A stretch of 64,000 bases of DNA from Larix kaempferi (Eukaryota; Streptophyta; Pinopsida; Pinales; Pinaceae): the NCBI GenBank assembly GCA_027924585.1, contig BSBM01000809.1, positions 947,001-1,011,000 on the forward strand, in the 5' to 3' direction. The notes beneath the pieces were generated by a model. The model ran no database searches. It saw nothing but the letters and a program-made list of their open reading frames with translations, and had not been told where the DNA came from. The first letter of the stretch is position 1. Each line of letters starts with the position of its first letter. The position numbers and the translations under genes were made by a program. Shown piece by piece: positions 32,241-44,760 of the stretch.

Positions 32241-33582
32241 TCTAAAAACCTTGAATGTGAAATAAGTGTTGTTGGAAATATATTTTGGTCACAAAGAAGG
32301 TTCTGTTGGTTATGATGTAAATACTGAATTGATACAAGGTGGTTGTCAACTTATTCATGAGCAAGGGTTTTAGTGAAGGACTTTCGACATCTCGCGCTTA
32401 GACTATGGTGAATCTAAAGGGAAAACTGACATTGATGATTAATCCAACACCTCACTTTTGAGAATTCTCCTAGTACTCTGTTTTTCCATAATACAATCAG
32501 ATGGGCCGGAGTCTTCCCTCCCTCATGCGTTTAACTTCCATTTCATTTTGCATGATTTAAAAGTCATATTTTATTGGTCGTCCCATTTTCAATCCATAAT
32601 CCCACTCTCTTGAATCCAAAGTTACTATCTGCCCATCTTCATTTCGAGGATCTCCTCTCACATGTTTAACCGACTCCCTGCACATTATTTCGATATCAAT
32701 CCCTCTCATCCCTCCTCCAAACTATTATTTGATATTGATACTTCGAAGACAATCATACTCATGATGTTAATCCTTCCTATTACCTCTGCTTTGTTTTACG
32801 ATCCTCCATATTCGAACTAATCTTAAGTTAAAAAAGTCAGTGAAGATTTTACAGTTTGATTGAAGCGAATATAGAAAAGAGTGATCTACATAATGTGCTT
32901 TCATTCTGAAGTTATTTCAGAGAAATTTAAAGATGTCTCATGCCTGATTCAATCGATTTCATGAATACTTATGACATGAGTTAGAATAATTGCTCATCAG
33001 GGCAACTCGCAATCCGAAATTGGTTGATCATAAAAGATAAATGCAAAATAATTGTGTTGGATTATTATGGCAAAGGGAAATGAAGAATAGTGCATGTTCA
33101 ATATTATAGCGAAGATATCATAGCTTGCTGTGAATGAATTATCACTTTTACTAATCGATTTTAATCTACAGCCTGGGTTTTAAGTGATAATTTAATGGAT
33201 TTGATCTCATGGGATCTCAAATCTGCAGTCAACAAATAGCGATTGACTCACAGGTCGATGTTGATGGTGGTTCAGAATTAAATAGAGACTGTCATATTGT
33301 GGAATTTATCCAAGACAAAAATCTTATCCAAAGTCGTAACAATACCTTTTTTTATCTCAGTCAACACTCTTCCATGTTATACCATTTCCTAACTCCTCAT
33401 TTATTTCATTGTCAAGACCTTACCTATGCAAGTGTGATTGCAGTACTTGCATGAAATGACATTGATTTTGCACTGATAGGTATTAAAGAGAATTGAGTGG
33501 TTGATTGTCGCTTTCGCATAATGTTTTGTTCACAAAATTCCTGTATATAAGATACTTGTTCACTAATTATGTGTTTTCAGCT
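32241..33582. other. interval without a recognised gene
   Basis: AT-rich. A plus-strand frame at 33209-33454 has no recognisable features. Nothing else could be supported. Confidence 0.3.
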
Positions 33583-34122
33583 ATGAGTTTTCAAAGCAAG
33601 GGTTCTAGAAGGTCATTGAGAGGAAGAGGTGGCAGAGGGAAATACTTATGGCAGCATGGAGAAAACAAGAAGATAAGATTTTCGGTACATTTTGATGCAA
33701 ATTTAAATGAATTTACCCAGCTAGCAAGGATTGGTCACCTTTACCTTGGGCCCCAACATACTCCACCTTCACATATTTCAGTACCCCGCATATATCACAA
33801 GCTCCTTTACTCCTGCTTAATGCAACAAAGTTGCCTAATCACTACTCAGTTCATAACTCATGTTCGGATGTTCTTCCTCCTTCCCCATGAGCTAAAACTA
33901 TAGGTTGGGGAGATCTTGAACCTAATCGACCTATGCCCTAAGCAGCTAGCTCTACATCCTCTGGTCATCATAAAAAGGACCCTCGTACTGCTGACGATCC
34001 ACCAAATCCTTCTGAATAGCCTGCAGTTGATGACATCCCTCCTCCTCCTTCAGTCCTACCTTCAAAGCAACCCAAAGAAGAAGAATCTAAAGTTTCATTC
34101 AATGCAGAAAATAAGGAGGTGA
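33583..34122 (+). pseudogene. unrecognised coding trace with a Gly/Arg-rich N-terminus
   Basis: A plausible acceptor (TGTGTTTTCAG) precedes an ATG at 33585. The frame then reads MSFQSKGSRRSLRGRGGRGK and stays open to 33903. Another open stretch follows (33916-34122) after a stop. The RGRGGRGK start looks like an RNA- or nucleic-acid-binding tail, but nothing further identifies a family. It may be a fragment of a host gene captured or left among repeats, or chance. Confidence 0.2.
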
Positions 34123-35459
34123 ATGAGGTTCCAGCCTCGTCCTCAAGGTTTAGAGGGTTTCGTCTCCCATTTAGGCACTTTATTTGGAAAAAGGCCTTAA
34201 ATGATTTTAGAGGGACTATAATTTTGGTGCTTTAGACTTGATAGACTTCTGAAATTTTGATGAAAGGGATTTGCATCACAATTTTGTAAAGTTTAATTTG
34301 CGCAAGGTTGAAACACTTTCAAACAAGTTTTTATTTAAAACAGGTCTATGTGGGAGCATGTGGGTTGATGATATACAGGTGGCATCTTGTGATGACCTTG
34401 TGATGTTTCAGTTAGATTAAATTATGATATAAACAGGCTATGCAATGCATAGGTTTTGGGAGACACAAGGAGTATGAAATGTTTTTATATATTTAGCTTG
34501 GATGATTAGTGGGTCCGCCCCCTTTTAATAACTATTCCTTATATTGCTACACTCTTTAAGTCATAAAGTCCAAACGACCAAAATTTCCTTTCCTTTTGAT
34601 GGTTACCTTAGACTAAAGTTTTATTACATGCATCTCATTCATATTTTCTTTAAAATAATTATTTTAAAAAGTTTTCAAAGAACCAGTTACATAACTGTTT
34701 CTTGAAAAGGAAGCTATAAAGATTGGAACCATCGAAGAGAGCAGGTTATTCTTCCCTATGCTATGGTATACTAAGAGTATGATTTTCAGTGTTCTTTCGT
34801 TTTGTATTTTGATTATACTGTGTCTATAACATCTGGTATTTATGTGATAACGGGAGTCTTTGCTAAGTGTTAAATTGACGACTTTGAATTGATGAATGTT
34901 GTGAAAGGTATCGGGCCTCTGCCACTTGCTGATGATATTTAAAAATATTTTCTTGTAAGTTGCTATTAATTGATAGCTTTGGTTGCAGTGAACCATTCCA
35001 GTTAGGGTCGTTATGATATATTCTGCCGAACAGCTTTATCAGACTCTATTTTTTATTGTGTTTATCACTGCACACTGAGTGGTTTGGATACATTCATTAG
35101 TTGTGAGAAGACGTATTCCTGGTCCAGGAATACAGATAATTATTTGAGTGTAATTTCAAGCAGTCATTAATAAAGGAAACTCTTGGGTGCCATATCTTAT
35201 TTTCGTGTTTGTTATATATCAATCTTGTTATAGTGAAATTAATGTTCTTTGTTTTAGTTATTACATTGTATAAATGATCACATTTACAATTTCAGTGATA
35301 TGTATGTGTGTGATTCCTGTAATAGTATGTGTTTATGCTTATTTGATTAGCTGTAAATATTTATTACAGGTTATAAACCGTATCTTAGTTAGCATAAGTT
35401 TCTTCCTATTCGTTTTTTTTCGTCTTATATTTTCTTAAAAAAAATAATAAAATAAAATT
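34123..35459. other. AT-rich interval without a recognised gene
   Basis: No frame beyond 110 codons and no motif. Parts next to 35460 may belong to a decayed 3' LTR of copia-2, but no LTR partner remains in the window to confirm it. Confidence 0.3.
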
Positions 35460-36424
35460 TGCATACCACAACTCCCCTGAGACTTACATGATGGTGGAGA
35501 CTTGTGTACTTTTTGGAGGCTATAAACTTAGGGTGTGCATTCCTGCTCTTCATAGTCTAGCCAACTATGAGGCCCAAAATATTTGATTTGGAACACGTAA
35601 TTTCCAACATCAACAACTCCCTCCTAACGAGGGAGGTCCTCCTAACATTGCTTGTATCTCCCCCATCTGAGTCCATGTTCCCTATAGCAGCTCCCTCCTA
35701 CTTTGGAATATGCCTCAAAGATATGTGTCTGAACCCTGAGACTCTACCTGATTCTCTTGTACTTGCTCATAATCATTGTACTGGTTGAGCCTCCTACAAA
35801 TACTCTGAAGAGATCCACTCTCTTCATCTACAAGCATCAACTGGACACTTGCAGCTTCTACTCCATCCTCTGAATCTGTCTGAGACAACCAACCACCTGA
35901 TCCAGGATATACAACCTCGCCTCGCAACACATAGAGCTTTCCCCTCCTATCTCCGAGAAGTATAGTAGTGTAAACTAAATTTCCTACTCGAAATAGAAAT
36001 ACATTTCAAGCCCTGACCATCAGCCCAAAACAATCATCCTCTAGGGATGAAACTAAGAGTTTGCTTACTCTAATCCCTTAGACAAATAGGACCCCATCTA
36101 CCTCCAAAAACTCTCCAAGCTCTAGTTGGATCCGCATTATTCCAACTCCCCGTACTGCCCCCTGAGGACTCCCTATGTTTGTCTCCACAAAGTATCCAGG
36201 CCCTAGCTCAATGATCCTCTGAGAGACACCATACAACCTGGTCATGTGCCTAGTTGACCCACTGTCAACTATCCATGAATTCTCAAAACTTGAACTGCCC
36301 ACACTCGACTCGAAGGATGCCAAGGAAAACTCTCTCTCAAACTTAGCAGTATATTCCTCCACTGTAAATGTCGTTGTATCCATCTTATTCTCTTTATTCT
36401 CTGCACAGTTTGATGAATAGTGTA
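35460..36424 (-). mobile_element. copia-2, 3' part (protease end, tail, purine tract, part of LTR)
   Basis: A copia relic on the minus strand, continued at 53321-53704 beyond gypsy-2. 36078-36383 encodes the protease (SWIVDSGSTRHMT, active-site D-S-G). The trace continues through a GAG-pre-integrase-like linker into an acidic tail (35715-35930). A purine tract (GTTAGGAGGGAG) then leads to an LTR start TGTTGATGTTGG near 35615. Protease end to purine tract is under 500 bp, leaving no room for integrase or RT, exactly as in copia-1. The tail shares phrases with copia-1 right up to the tract. The outer LTR limit is unclear. Confidence 0.7.
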
Positions 36425-36626
36425 TGTTATCACAATCATAGTAGTTGGGCTACCATGATTGCAGAGCAGTTCAGTATATATTTTTGAGCTTTTCCTTTAC
36501 ATAGTTTTATGAGATCAGCTATGATGAGCAGTATTACTTATGATCACTCACACATCAGAGCAGCCCCAAATCAAACATGTAGTAGACCTTATGCCATGAT
36601 TGAGCCTCTTGACCTCATATTTGATG

Positions 36627-39600
36627 CAGGTGATCTCAGAGAATCCACAGTTTCAAAGTTACAAGGTCGATGTTTCGAATCCATATTAGGATTCATCATC
36701 AAGATGCAAAGTCAATCTTGTGGAGAGCATGAGATCTAAGGTATTAGTAGTGGTATAAGTAGAGATAGAGAGATAATTTATGGTCGGCTGTGGGAAATTA
36801 GGGTTTATTTGGTGAATTAAGGATAGGGTTTGATAATTTAGATGAATAATGTTTAATTAATTAGTTATTTAAATGTTACTCATGTTTAAATGTGAGAACT
36901 TAGTTTTAATTATACTAATTAAATGCTTTATTTAAACTATGCAAAGTATTAAATTAAAACCTAAAATCATAATAATTAATTAACTAGTTATAGTTTAAGG
37001 GCTTTAATAATAGGGTTGCTAAGTTAGTTTGATAATGAGATAGTTAATATAATAATATAATAATTAATAAATGTAGCCTTGAATTATTAGTATGTAAAGT
37101 AGTATATAAAGTAAAATTAAATAAGTTACTTTATTAGAATGAGTATTAATAAGGTCTTAATTAATTAATAAGGAATTTTTATAAAAATTATTTAATTTAA
37201 AAGAGGTTTATAAAATTGTTTATTTAAAAGATGTTTTTTAGAATTTGTTTATTAAAAAGTTTCATGGTTATGATATAGTGTTGAAATGATTTGGTGTAAA
37301 GATGATGTATTGGCATAGATCAAGTGTGTTAATGATACAAAGGAATGTTAATTAGGATAAATTTAAAATTGGAATTAGGAATGTTTATTAGGTTACAATT
37401 AAATTTGAAGTTTTTTAAAGAATCAGTCTAGATTTGTATTTAGGTTTTTAAAGGTTAGGAAAATTAAATAAGAGGGTTATCTTTTTTACTTGCAGTTGAG
37501 TAAAGAGGGAAGCCAACTGGCACTGACTTCAAAGCCTCCATCCCTATTCAGACTGTTTGGAAGTTTAATTATTTCTAATGTTTCCCTAAATTTCTTTTTG
37601 AAGTAGTGGTCTTCTTTAGCAATGATTTTGGTGTCTTCTAGGCAAACTTGGTGTTTTGTTTTGGCACAGTGTTCTGCAAGGGCTGAGGTTCGGGTACGAT
37701 CATTCCTTATGTCAACTCCATGTTCTTTTAATTGGGTATGAAAGGAACGTCCTGTCTCACCTATATAACACATCTTGCAAGAACATGGGACTTTATAAAC
37801 ACTCCTAAATTGTCTTTGATCAATCGAGTCTTTTACGGATCTCATTTTTTGTCTAATTGTCTCTAGGGGTTTGAAAGAAGTTGTAATATCATTCTTTTTA
37901 AGGATTCTAGAGATCTTATCTGTGACCCCTTGAATGTAAGGCAGGGAAGCTCTTGGGTTGGTGGTCTCATTATTGGATGTTTCCATACTAGCATGGTTCT
38001 TATTGAGGGCTTTGTATAGAGATTTTCCGATATCTTTGGGCTTGTAACCTATGTTTACGAAGACCTCCTTGAGGTGGTATTTTTCTTTCTCAAAGTGTTC
38101 TACATCTGAGATCCTTGAGGCCCTAATTTCTAAGGTGTTAAGAACCCCTATCTTTTGGGATGGGTGGTGGTGAGAGTTTGCGTGGAGGTAGCTCTCAGTA
38201 TGGGTCTTTTTTCTGAAGACTTTGTGTCCTAGTGTACCATATTCTTTTCTAATTAAAAAGACATCAAGAAAGGGGATGCTCCCATTCTCCTCTAGTTCCA
38301 TTTTGAACTTTATGTTTGGGGAGAGATTGTTAAGATGTATAAATAACTTATTTAGTTCAGCCTCACCATGTGGTCAGATCACATTGGTGTCATCTACATA
38401 TCTCTTCCATCTTGTTGGCTTCAATGGGTAGGAGTCTAGAGCTTCTTTCTCAATTTTTTCCATGAAAAGGTTTGCCACTATGGGTGATAGGGGGGATCCC
38501 ATGGATACCCCTATGGTTTGTTCATAAAATTCTCCTTGGAAGCTAAAAGAGGTTGATCTAAGGCAAACTTCTGCTAACCTAGTTGTGTGAGGGTCAGTAG
38601 CCTCTTTACTGACTTGGATGGCCTCATTCAGAGGTATCTTTGTGAAGATTGAAACCACATCAAAGCTAAGGATCATTTCTTTAGGTCCTATCTTCTCATC
38701 TTTGATTAAATTCACAAATTCGCTAGAGTCTTTGATGAAGGAATCTGTATTTCCTACTAGGGGACCTAGGATTTTAGCTACATATTTTGCAAGTTCATAG
38801 GTGGCGATCCTATAGTGTTGACAATAGGTCGAAGAGGAGCCCCCTCTTTATGAATTTTAGGAAGCCATAGATTCTAGGTGTGATCTCTTGGGTTGGGATT
38901 AAGAGCTTCTTTAGTATTTCATCCAGTTTTGAGTGCATGATAGCTTTCTTAACCCCTCTAATTACTTTGGAATTGGGAATTCTACGTAGTTTCCTGTAGC
39001 TTCCACTTGTAGTGAGATGATCAATCATTTTATTACTGTAATCTGCCTTATCTAAGACTACTGTGGCTCCTCCTTTGTCAGCTTCCAGGATAATGATGTC
39101 CTCGTCTGCTCTAAGGTTTTTTAAGGCTAACTCTTCTTCTTTGTTGATATTACGTTTAGGGGGTTTGGCTTTTCTTAACACTGTAGTGCATTCTTGCCTA
39201 ACTGTTTCCTTGTGTACTTTGTTTAGGTTTTGAATGCTATCCTCTATATTGCAGATAATAGACTCGGTGAGGATGGTCTTGGGAGCTAAGGCAAAGCTGA
39301 GGCCCTTTTGAAGGATGGTAAATTCAACATCGTTCAACACGTGGCTGGAAAGGTTGACTACCTTCTTGCATTCGTTTGTTTCATGTGTAGGTGCAGGTGC
39401 ATCACTGGGATTATTTTGGAGTTTATCAAGCTTGGCGAGCTTCTTTAAATGCTTCTCATTTTCCTTACGTCCTTGGTTGCTCACTTTTAGAGTTGCGCTG
39501 GCATCTGCCACTCTCCACAGGTCACTTCTGATTACGCCTGCGAGTTTCAGATGAAGGGTAAGTGCTTCACGGGACAAGCGGTCTAAGGTAGCACAGGTTC

Positions 39601-39781
39601 TCCTGATCTCCATTCGAACCAGAGTTTTGTTGAGTTTTTCAAATGCCCTGTGGCTCCAGCTATTACGCATCTTGTGTTTGATGGTGGCGAAGGTGGGAGT
39701 AAGATTCCTGTCTCTACATTCTTTCATAAATTTCAGATATTCCACTCTCTGTTTGATCTTAATCCTCAATTTCTCCAGAAG
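36627..39781 (-). mobile_element. Penelope-like retroelement (GIY-YIG type) inserted in the gypsy-2 LTR
   Basis: The two gypsy-2 LTRs give the empty site: the 3' LTR reads TTTGATGACCGAGATG continuously (about 49360-49375), while the 5' LTR has 3,155 extra bases between TTTGATG and ACCGAG. The insert encodes a Penelope-type RT with a C-terminal GIY-YIG endonuclease on the minus strand and an 860-bp A/T-rich 3' tail (36627-37485). There is no target duplication longer than 1 bp. The coding trace runs off the insert edge at 39781 without its own start, so the element is probably 5'-truncated. This class is known in conifers (Dryad elements, proposed to have come from arthropods). Confidence 0.9.
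37486..39780 (-). pseudogene. Penelope-like RT plus GIY-YIG endonuclease ORF, broken
   Basis: In minus-strand order: an N-terminal region (38810-39780) with the family phrases NLSSHVLNDVE, EDIIILEADKGGATVVLD and the start of the P-x-x-Y-G block; two 1-bp frame changes near 38868 and 38805; the RT core (38374-38715) with LSFDVVSIFTKIPL, IGVSMGSPLSPIVANLFME and catalytic RYVDDTNVI; an in-frame TGA at 38374-38376 where Penelope proteins have a Trp; then 37486-38301 with the thumb region and the endonuclease (VYKVPC, YIGETGRS, catalytic-type Glu in FRETLEI, Asn in LPNSLN) and a Cys cluster (CSCKMC). RT copies RNA at the nick made by GIY-YIG. With three lesions it is inactive. Confidence 0.9.
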
Positions 39782-41346
39782 ACCGAGATGACATTTTATC
39801 CCATACATAGCAGTGTAGTTCCCAGAGTACCAGCAGCAGTGTTTCAGTGGTTACAGGTGATCCAGATAGCAGATACAGGTATATGGCCCAACAGGTATAT
39901 GATGTGCATTGGTTTTCTTATCTTGCTCTTTTAGTCATTTTGATAGCTTGACTTAGTATCTAGTAATCATGATCTGGCAATATATCTATATAAAATGAAT
40001 ATGTTTTTTTAATGATTATCTAAATGGTTGTATTACTTACATTTAGAATCTCTTGTTTTATACTCGTTGGTTTTACCCTCTTAGGAGTGCGGACATGATC
40101 ATTCCCACATTTTTGGGCTTGCTAGCTTAGGCATCACTTTCACTTTCCCCATCCATTCGTTATTTTTCCCACTTTTGGTTTTTACCCTGACTTACACCTC
40201 GTCCTGTGATATGGAGGACTTCCCCACTTTTGCCTCTGTGTTGGATAGCATCCCTGTTAGTTTGTGTCTCGGCTCTAAGTTGGCAACAAAACTTACCCTT
40301 TGGTGAGTTGGATTTGATACCTTGATCACTCTAGTCGATTTCCCGATGTTTAGTCTTGATTATAGAAAGTCCCCCTACTTGCTTGAGTTATGTTGGCTAA
40401 AACTTGAAGCAAATTGTACTACCATCATTACATATGGAAACTATTGTTATATCTGTTAAGAAATCCCATGAAAGTACTTTGAAAATTGTGCTTCTCATCA
40501 CAATGAAAGAGGGTTATGAATGTGAATGGAAACTTAAATGAAAAACACCTTGGATGAAAGCTTGAGTAGTTGTGCTTCTAAGCACATGCAAAATCACCAA
40601 AAGGATTATGAAATGAAATGAATTGGAAACTAAAAGTACCCTAGATAAAAGCTTTAGTAATCGTGCTTCTTAAAACATGCAAAATCCATAAAAGGGTCAT
40701 ATAGGCCTAAAGAAAGCAGTGTTAAATATATGCTAAAGCCAAAGACAATTGGCCAAGGAAATTAAATGTAATGGTTAATTTCTCACAGAGCCCACGGGTT
40801 GTGATGTGAGATGGAGTAAGGGACGACTAATTCTAAGTGTCCCCTAGAACCTCAAGTTACGGTTAGCCAGACACCCAGTCCACGACGGTTCTAGAAAAGA
40901 TCCTCGTGGAGCTGATACAGCATGGATGTGAGTTGTAGAGATTTTCCAAGTTTGAATAAGCACTCCTCTAAACAACTTATCCCATTTGTGAGACACTTCC
41001 ATTACCTGTGTGTTTATTATCTGACATATGCTCAAGTGTGTATTCTCTTTCCCTTATCCAAAGTATCATAGTGTTGATTCAATTAAGTCATCCCCTTGTC
41101 CTAGCCTTGCATTTGTCACCCTCACCCTTTGCTAGCAAATTGATCATGTCTACAGAATGAGTATATTCCTAAGGTTCTTTTGTAAGTAAATGATTATATA
41201 AAACTTTATGCTATTATCTATTAACTGCCAGTGAAATGATGCTTGATACTTTAAGTCTTGCTATGAGAATGATTAAAAGAGCATGTCTTAACCATTTGCA
41301 CTTGCAGCAGTAGGATTTTCCGTCCTGGGTCATATTTTGATCAGTC

Positions 41347-41379
41347 TTGACCTGGTCAAACCCAGTTTGACCAAGTCAA
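41347..41379. promoter_or_regulatory. cluster of four W-box cores in the gypsy-2 LTR
   Basis: TTGACCTGGTCAA and TTGACCAAGTCAA lie 20 bp apart. Each is a pair of inverted TTGAC cores, the site recognised by WRKY factors. The same arrangement is kept in the 3' LTR at 50925-50957. It lies about 1 kb upstream of the TATA-like box. Use in vivo is not shown. Confidence 0.45.
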
Positions 41380-42377
41380 CCTTGGGATCCGTGATGATTT
41401 GGACCGGTGATGATGTATGATGATGATTTATGGTCCTTTGATGCACCTTTGATGACTCCATATAGTGGACAGGTTTCAGATGATGACTGGTGCACCTTTT
41501 TATGGTTATTATTATTCTCAGATCATTTATCTTATTATTGTCTGGGTATGGTTGAGGCTATAGATGATCTTACAGGTCGCCACAGGGTGTATGGGTACTC
41601 ATCACTAGTATATTTGAACCTTCTAAGTCCATTGAAACATTTCAGGACTCCTAGTGATGTTAGAGGCATATTTCCACTTTTGGCCAGTTTTTCCATGAAG
41701 AAATGGCATGTCCAACAGTTGCTTTGAGCTTGCATGTTTGCTTATGGCGCTACATAGGAGAGGGGTGGTCCAACCACTTTTTATTACCATATTACCCTCT
41801 CTCCAGACATGATGGTATAGTCAGATTTTGTTCCCAGGCATCAGACATTGATTTACATGCATTTTGGTAGTTTTTAGGTGGGATAAAAATGGGATAAAAA
41901 GGTCATTGAGGAAATCGATTTGGGCTATTGAGACAAGGTTTTGGCATGAGGTTTGTTCAGAGGTCATATGTGATGTATACTACTCCTTCCAAATCAACTT
42001 GCAGCATTCAGTGGGGTCCACACACTCTCCAGGTTGTGATTTGATGCATTCTTCTCTCAGTTGAGGGGAGCACGATTTGATCATTTAATCACTTAGACAT
42101 GTTATTGAGTCATATTTTATATCATTGTGCCATGGGGTGATGCTAGTGAAGGATAACAAATCCTCCTAGCCCCAAAATGTGCTCCTAGTCACTTGTCATT
42201 GTCATATTATGTGGTTCACACTTGTATTAGTCCTTTTTATGTAGTGTGCACCCCCCCAACGAGAGGATCCATGTTATATTGTACATACTCATCTTAGTCG
42301 TTGATTGTATTGTGTTTAACTTTTGATATCAACCACTCATGTTCATAAAGTGGTTAGCGTTTTGGTCTCTCTGCTCC

Positions 42378-42386
42378 TATTTAAGG
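42378..42386 (+). promoter_or_regulatory. TATA-like box of the gypsy-2 LTR (TATTTAAGG)
   Basis: CTCCTATTTAAGGAAGA is followed about 65 bp on by GAATAGAATAAATATC, a polyadenylation-like signal. Both are kept in the other LTR (51991 onwards). This defines the likely U3-R boundary and leaves a U5 of about 1.2 kb. Confidence 0.5.
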
Positions 42387-43710
42387 AAGATGCCCCCCTA
42401 TTGTAAAGGCATCTTGAGACTTTTGGCTCTTGGTTATTGGAATAGAATAAATATCTTTTGAGTAAATGCTTGGATCATGAGATGAATGCTTGGCTATGAT
42501 GATTGTAAATTCTTTTCCATTGCACTGAGGGATTTTGGTAGCTATTTTGTATTTTGTTCCACTATATCGATTTGTAGCGAAAGAAGACGATTTGGGAGGA
42601 GTGCGCATTGGTGGGGAGGCTCACCTTGCAAGCTTCTGCCAAAATTTTGGTTCAAACAAGGAGTTATTTTGTCTTTGTACCAATTATTCTCTATCATTTA
42701 CTTCTTACTTGCATCTACCCTCATTGTTGTTTGCTAATTGAGCTTTGTCTCCTTGGTTTTGCAGGAAGAGAGGGGCACACTAGTAGATTTGGGAAAATCG
42801 TGTGAGCAAGAGAAACTACCATATCTTTCATTTGATATTTGCGGAAGTAATCCTCGTCATAATCGGAATTCATTCTCATTATCCAGGTACACTTGAAAGG
42901 TATGTATTTTATTCTTCTAACATATCAATTTTTTCTCTAGATCTCAATCCCTCATCTTAAAACCCTAGATTTTAGATCTGTTAAGATATGGAGATTGCAT
43001 GGACTTAATAATAAAAACCCACCTCTATAATAGTTAATAAACCTTGGAGGCCAAATTTGGTGGGCATTCGACTTCATTTACCCCCTGATCTAAGGCACTG
43101 GGCCTCTCCAAGGGAGGTCACACTTTTGGGCAAGTGGGATTTTTCCAGATTTGTGACATGGGTATTGCTTGTTCCTCATCAAATCCATAGATCCATTGAG
43201 TAGCAACTCTTCTAGTGCCATTTCATCTTGATCTTCACCTCGTGGGCCCCATTTTGACCATTTTCCATATTTTAAGGGTGGGCCTCACTTGGGTCTTTCT
43301 ATTTGGCATTAGATCTATCTAGATCTACTAATCTAAACTCATAAGTGGATTAATATTTCCTTGGTTGAACATTTTTCCATTCTATAAGCCTCCTCAACCA
43401 AGCCCTAACTCCTTGGGTCCACTTATCCATCCTAGATCTAGATCCATTCACTCCTGATCTTCCCCTATTTCACTTTCACATTTCCCTAGGAGGTATTGAG
43501 TAGGTTCGCTAGCCTTCATTGGTTAGCTAAGGTCTCCCCCTTGGCCTTGCTTAGGATAGATCTAAAGTGAAGAGTGCCTCGGTTAGTGTGACAACCAATT
43601 TTATTGGGAACTGTGGCACCTCTTGGGTCACCTCTTTAGTTGTCCAATGCCTCTACCATCCTGGAGAGGATCACCTTTTGGGACAACTACAAGTTGTGTA
43701 ATAACATTTT

Positions 43711-43728
43711 TGGCGCCATTGTCGGGGA
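43711..43728 (+). other. gypsy-2 primer binding site
   Basis: TGGCGCCATTGTCGGGGA begins 4 bp inside the LTR end. TGGCGCC.TTG.CGGGGA is the common Ty3/gypsy PBS for tRNA-Asp/Asn-type primers; two bases deviate. Confidence 0.85.
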
Positions 43729-43978
43729 GGTTGAGGATTTCCTTAGGTGTCTGGGAGTATATGTGCGTATTTCATATCTCATTGCATTCGGTCTTGTAAC
43801 TTAGATGGTTATCATTTTTTATCCCTAAAACAAACATAACCATCTCATTTCACTCATTGCTCCCTGCTTTTACACGACATATATTTTGGTAGACGAGAGT
43901 TAAAGTTACCTAGCGACTCCAAATCGTGACTCCGCTGAGAAACGAACCTTTAAGAAAATATCTTCCCAAATTATCAAC

Positions 43979-44584
43979 ATGTCTGAGATTACCATGGAAT
44001 TCATGTCAAATCTATGTGAATTGGTCACCAATATGACTTTAATAATGAAAAATCAGGATGAAGACTTTAAGAAGCGTGATGAACAAACGAAATCAATGTT
44101 AAAAAATATCTGTAATAATTCAACCCCTTCAAAGACTAGTGTTGTTGATCCTCAGCCACAAAAGCCAGTTGGTACACAGCCTAGTAAATCCGCCTGTCCT
44201 GGTAACCCACCTGTGAGGAGAATCATCTCTAAGCCTCCAAAGCCTTCATCTGAAGTGATGTCGAAAGGTCCCAGTATTGATCCAAACCCTTCAACAAAAC
44301 TAAAGTAGGATCAAGGAACTAAGAATGAGCCTCCTCGAAAAATTAACAATCCCAAAGCAACACTTTGGAGGAAGCAACGTGGGACTACAAGAGTGAAAAA
44401 TTCCCAAATCCCAAAACATTCTTCTCAAGAGCCACCTAGAACGAATGTGCCTAGCAAGTGGAATAACTCGTCTGCTTTAGTGTCATTAAAGGATTTAATC
44501 AAAATCCCTTCTGTCAAGTATGATGTTATGAGATTCTTGGGTTTAATAGTTAATGAAAAGGATAAGGAAAACCCCTACACTTGA
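43979..44584 (+). pseudogene. gypsy-2 Gag-like leader protein remnants
   Basis: Two open pieces, 43979-44308 (109 codons; helical charged start, then Pro/Lys/Ser-rich) and 44393-44584 (63 codons, including SLKDLIKIPSVKYDVMRFLG), lie between PBS and protease. The second resembles the segment that precedes protease in Tat Gag-Pol. There is no capsid domain and no zinc knuckle, and the distance to the protease is too short for a full Gag, so most of gag is missing or beyond recognition. Confidence 0.45.
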
Positions 44585-44760
44585 ACATTGATGTTTCTGT
44601 ATTTTTAGCTAAGATGAATATACCTGTTCCTTTCTGCGAGATTTTTAAAATCTCCTCATTTCACAAAAGGGATACCAACCATTTGGGAATCCAACCAAGG
44701 AAACAACTAGTAAAACAAGTCCCGGTTGAACCCAAAGACTCTCCTGTCATTATCTAAAGT

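Larger units (their letters stand above)
36425..43706 (+). repeat. gypsy-2 5' LTR (about 4,127 bp after removing the nested insertion)
   Basis: 36425-36626 and 39782-43706 together align along their full length with 49162-53320. Within it are an 84-92-bp tandem repeat (GTGCTTCT at 40488, 40572, 40663), a W-box cluster (41347-41379), a TATA-like box (42378-42386) and AATAAA just downstream (about 42447). Short frames in it (41407-41727, 42486-42805) are not conserved as proteins in the other copy. Confidence 0.88.

Noticed and set aside
36627-37485. Possible hammerhead ribozyme in the Penelope-like 3' region
   Set aside because: Penelope elements often carry such ribozymes, but I found only GATGA followed closely by GAA without the helices of a hammerhead core.
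42486-42805. Overlapping plus-strand frames near 42.5-42.8 kb, partly present at 52148-52351
   Set aside because: They sit in R-U5 of the gypsy-2 LTR, and the counterpart in the other LTR is interrupted and shifted, so they are not maintained as protein.
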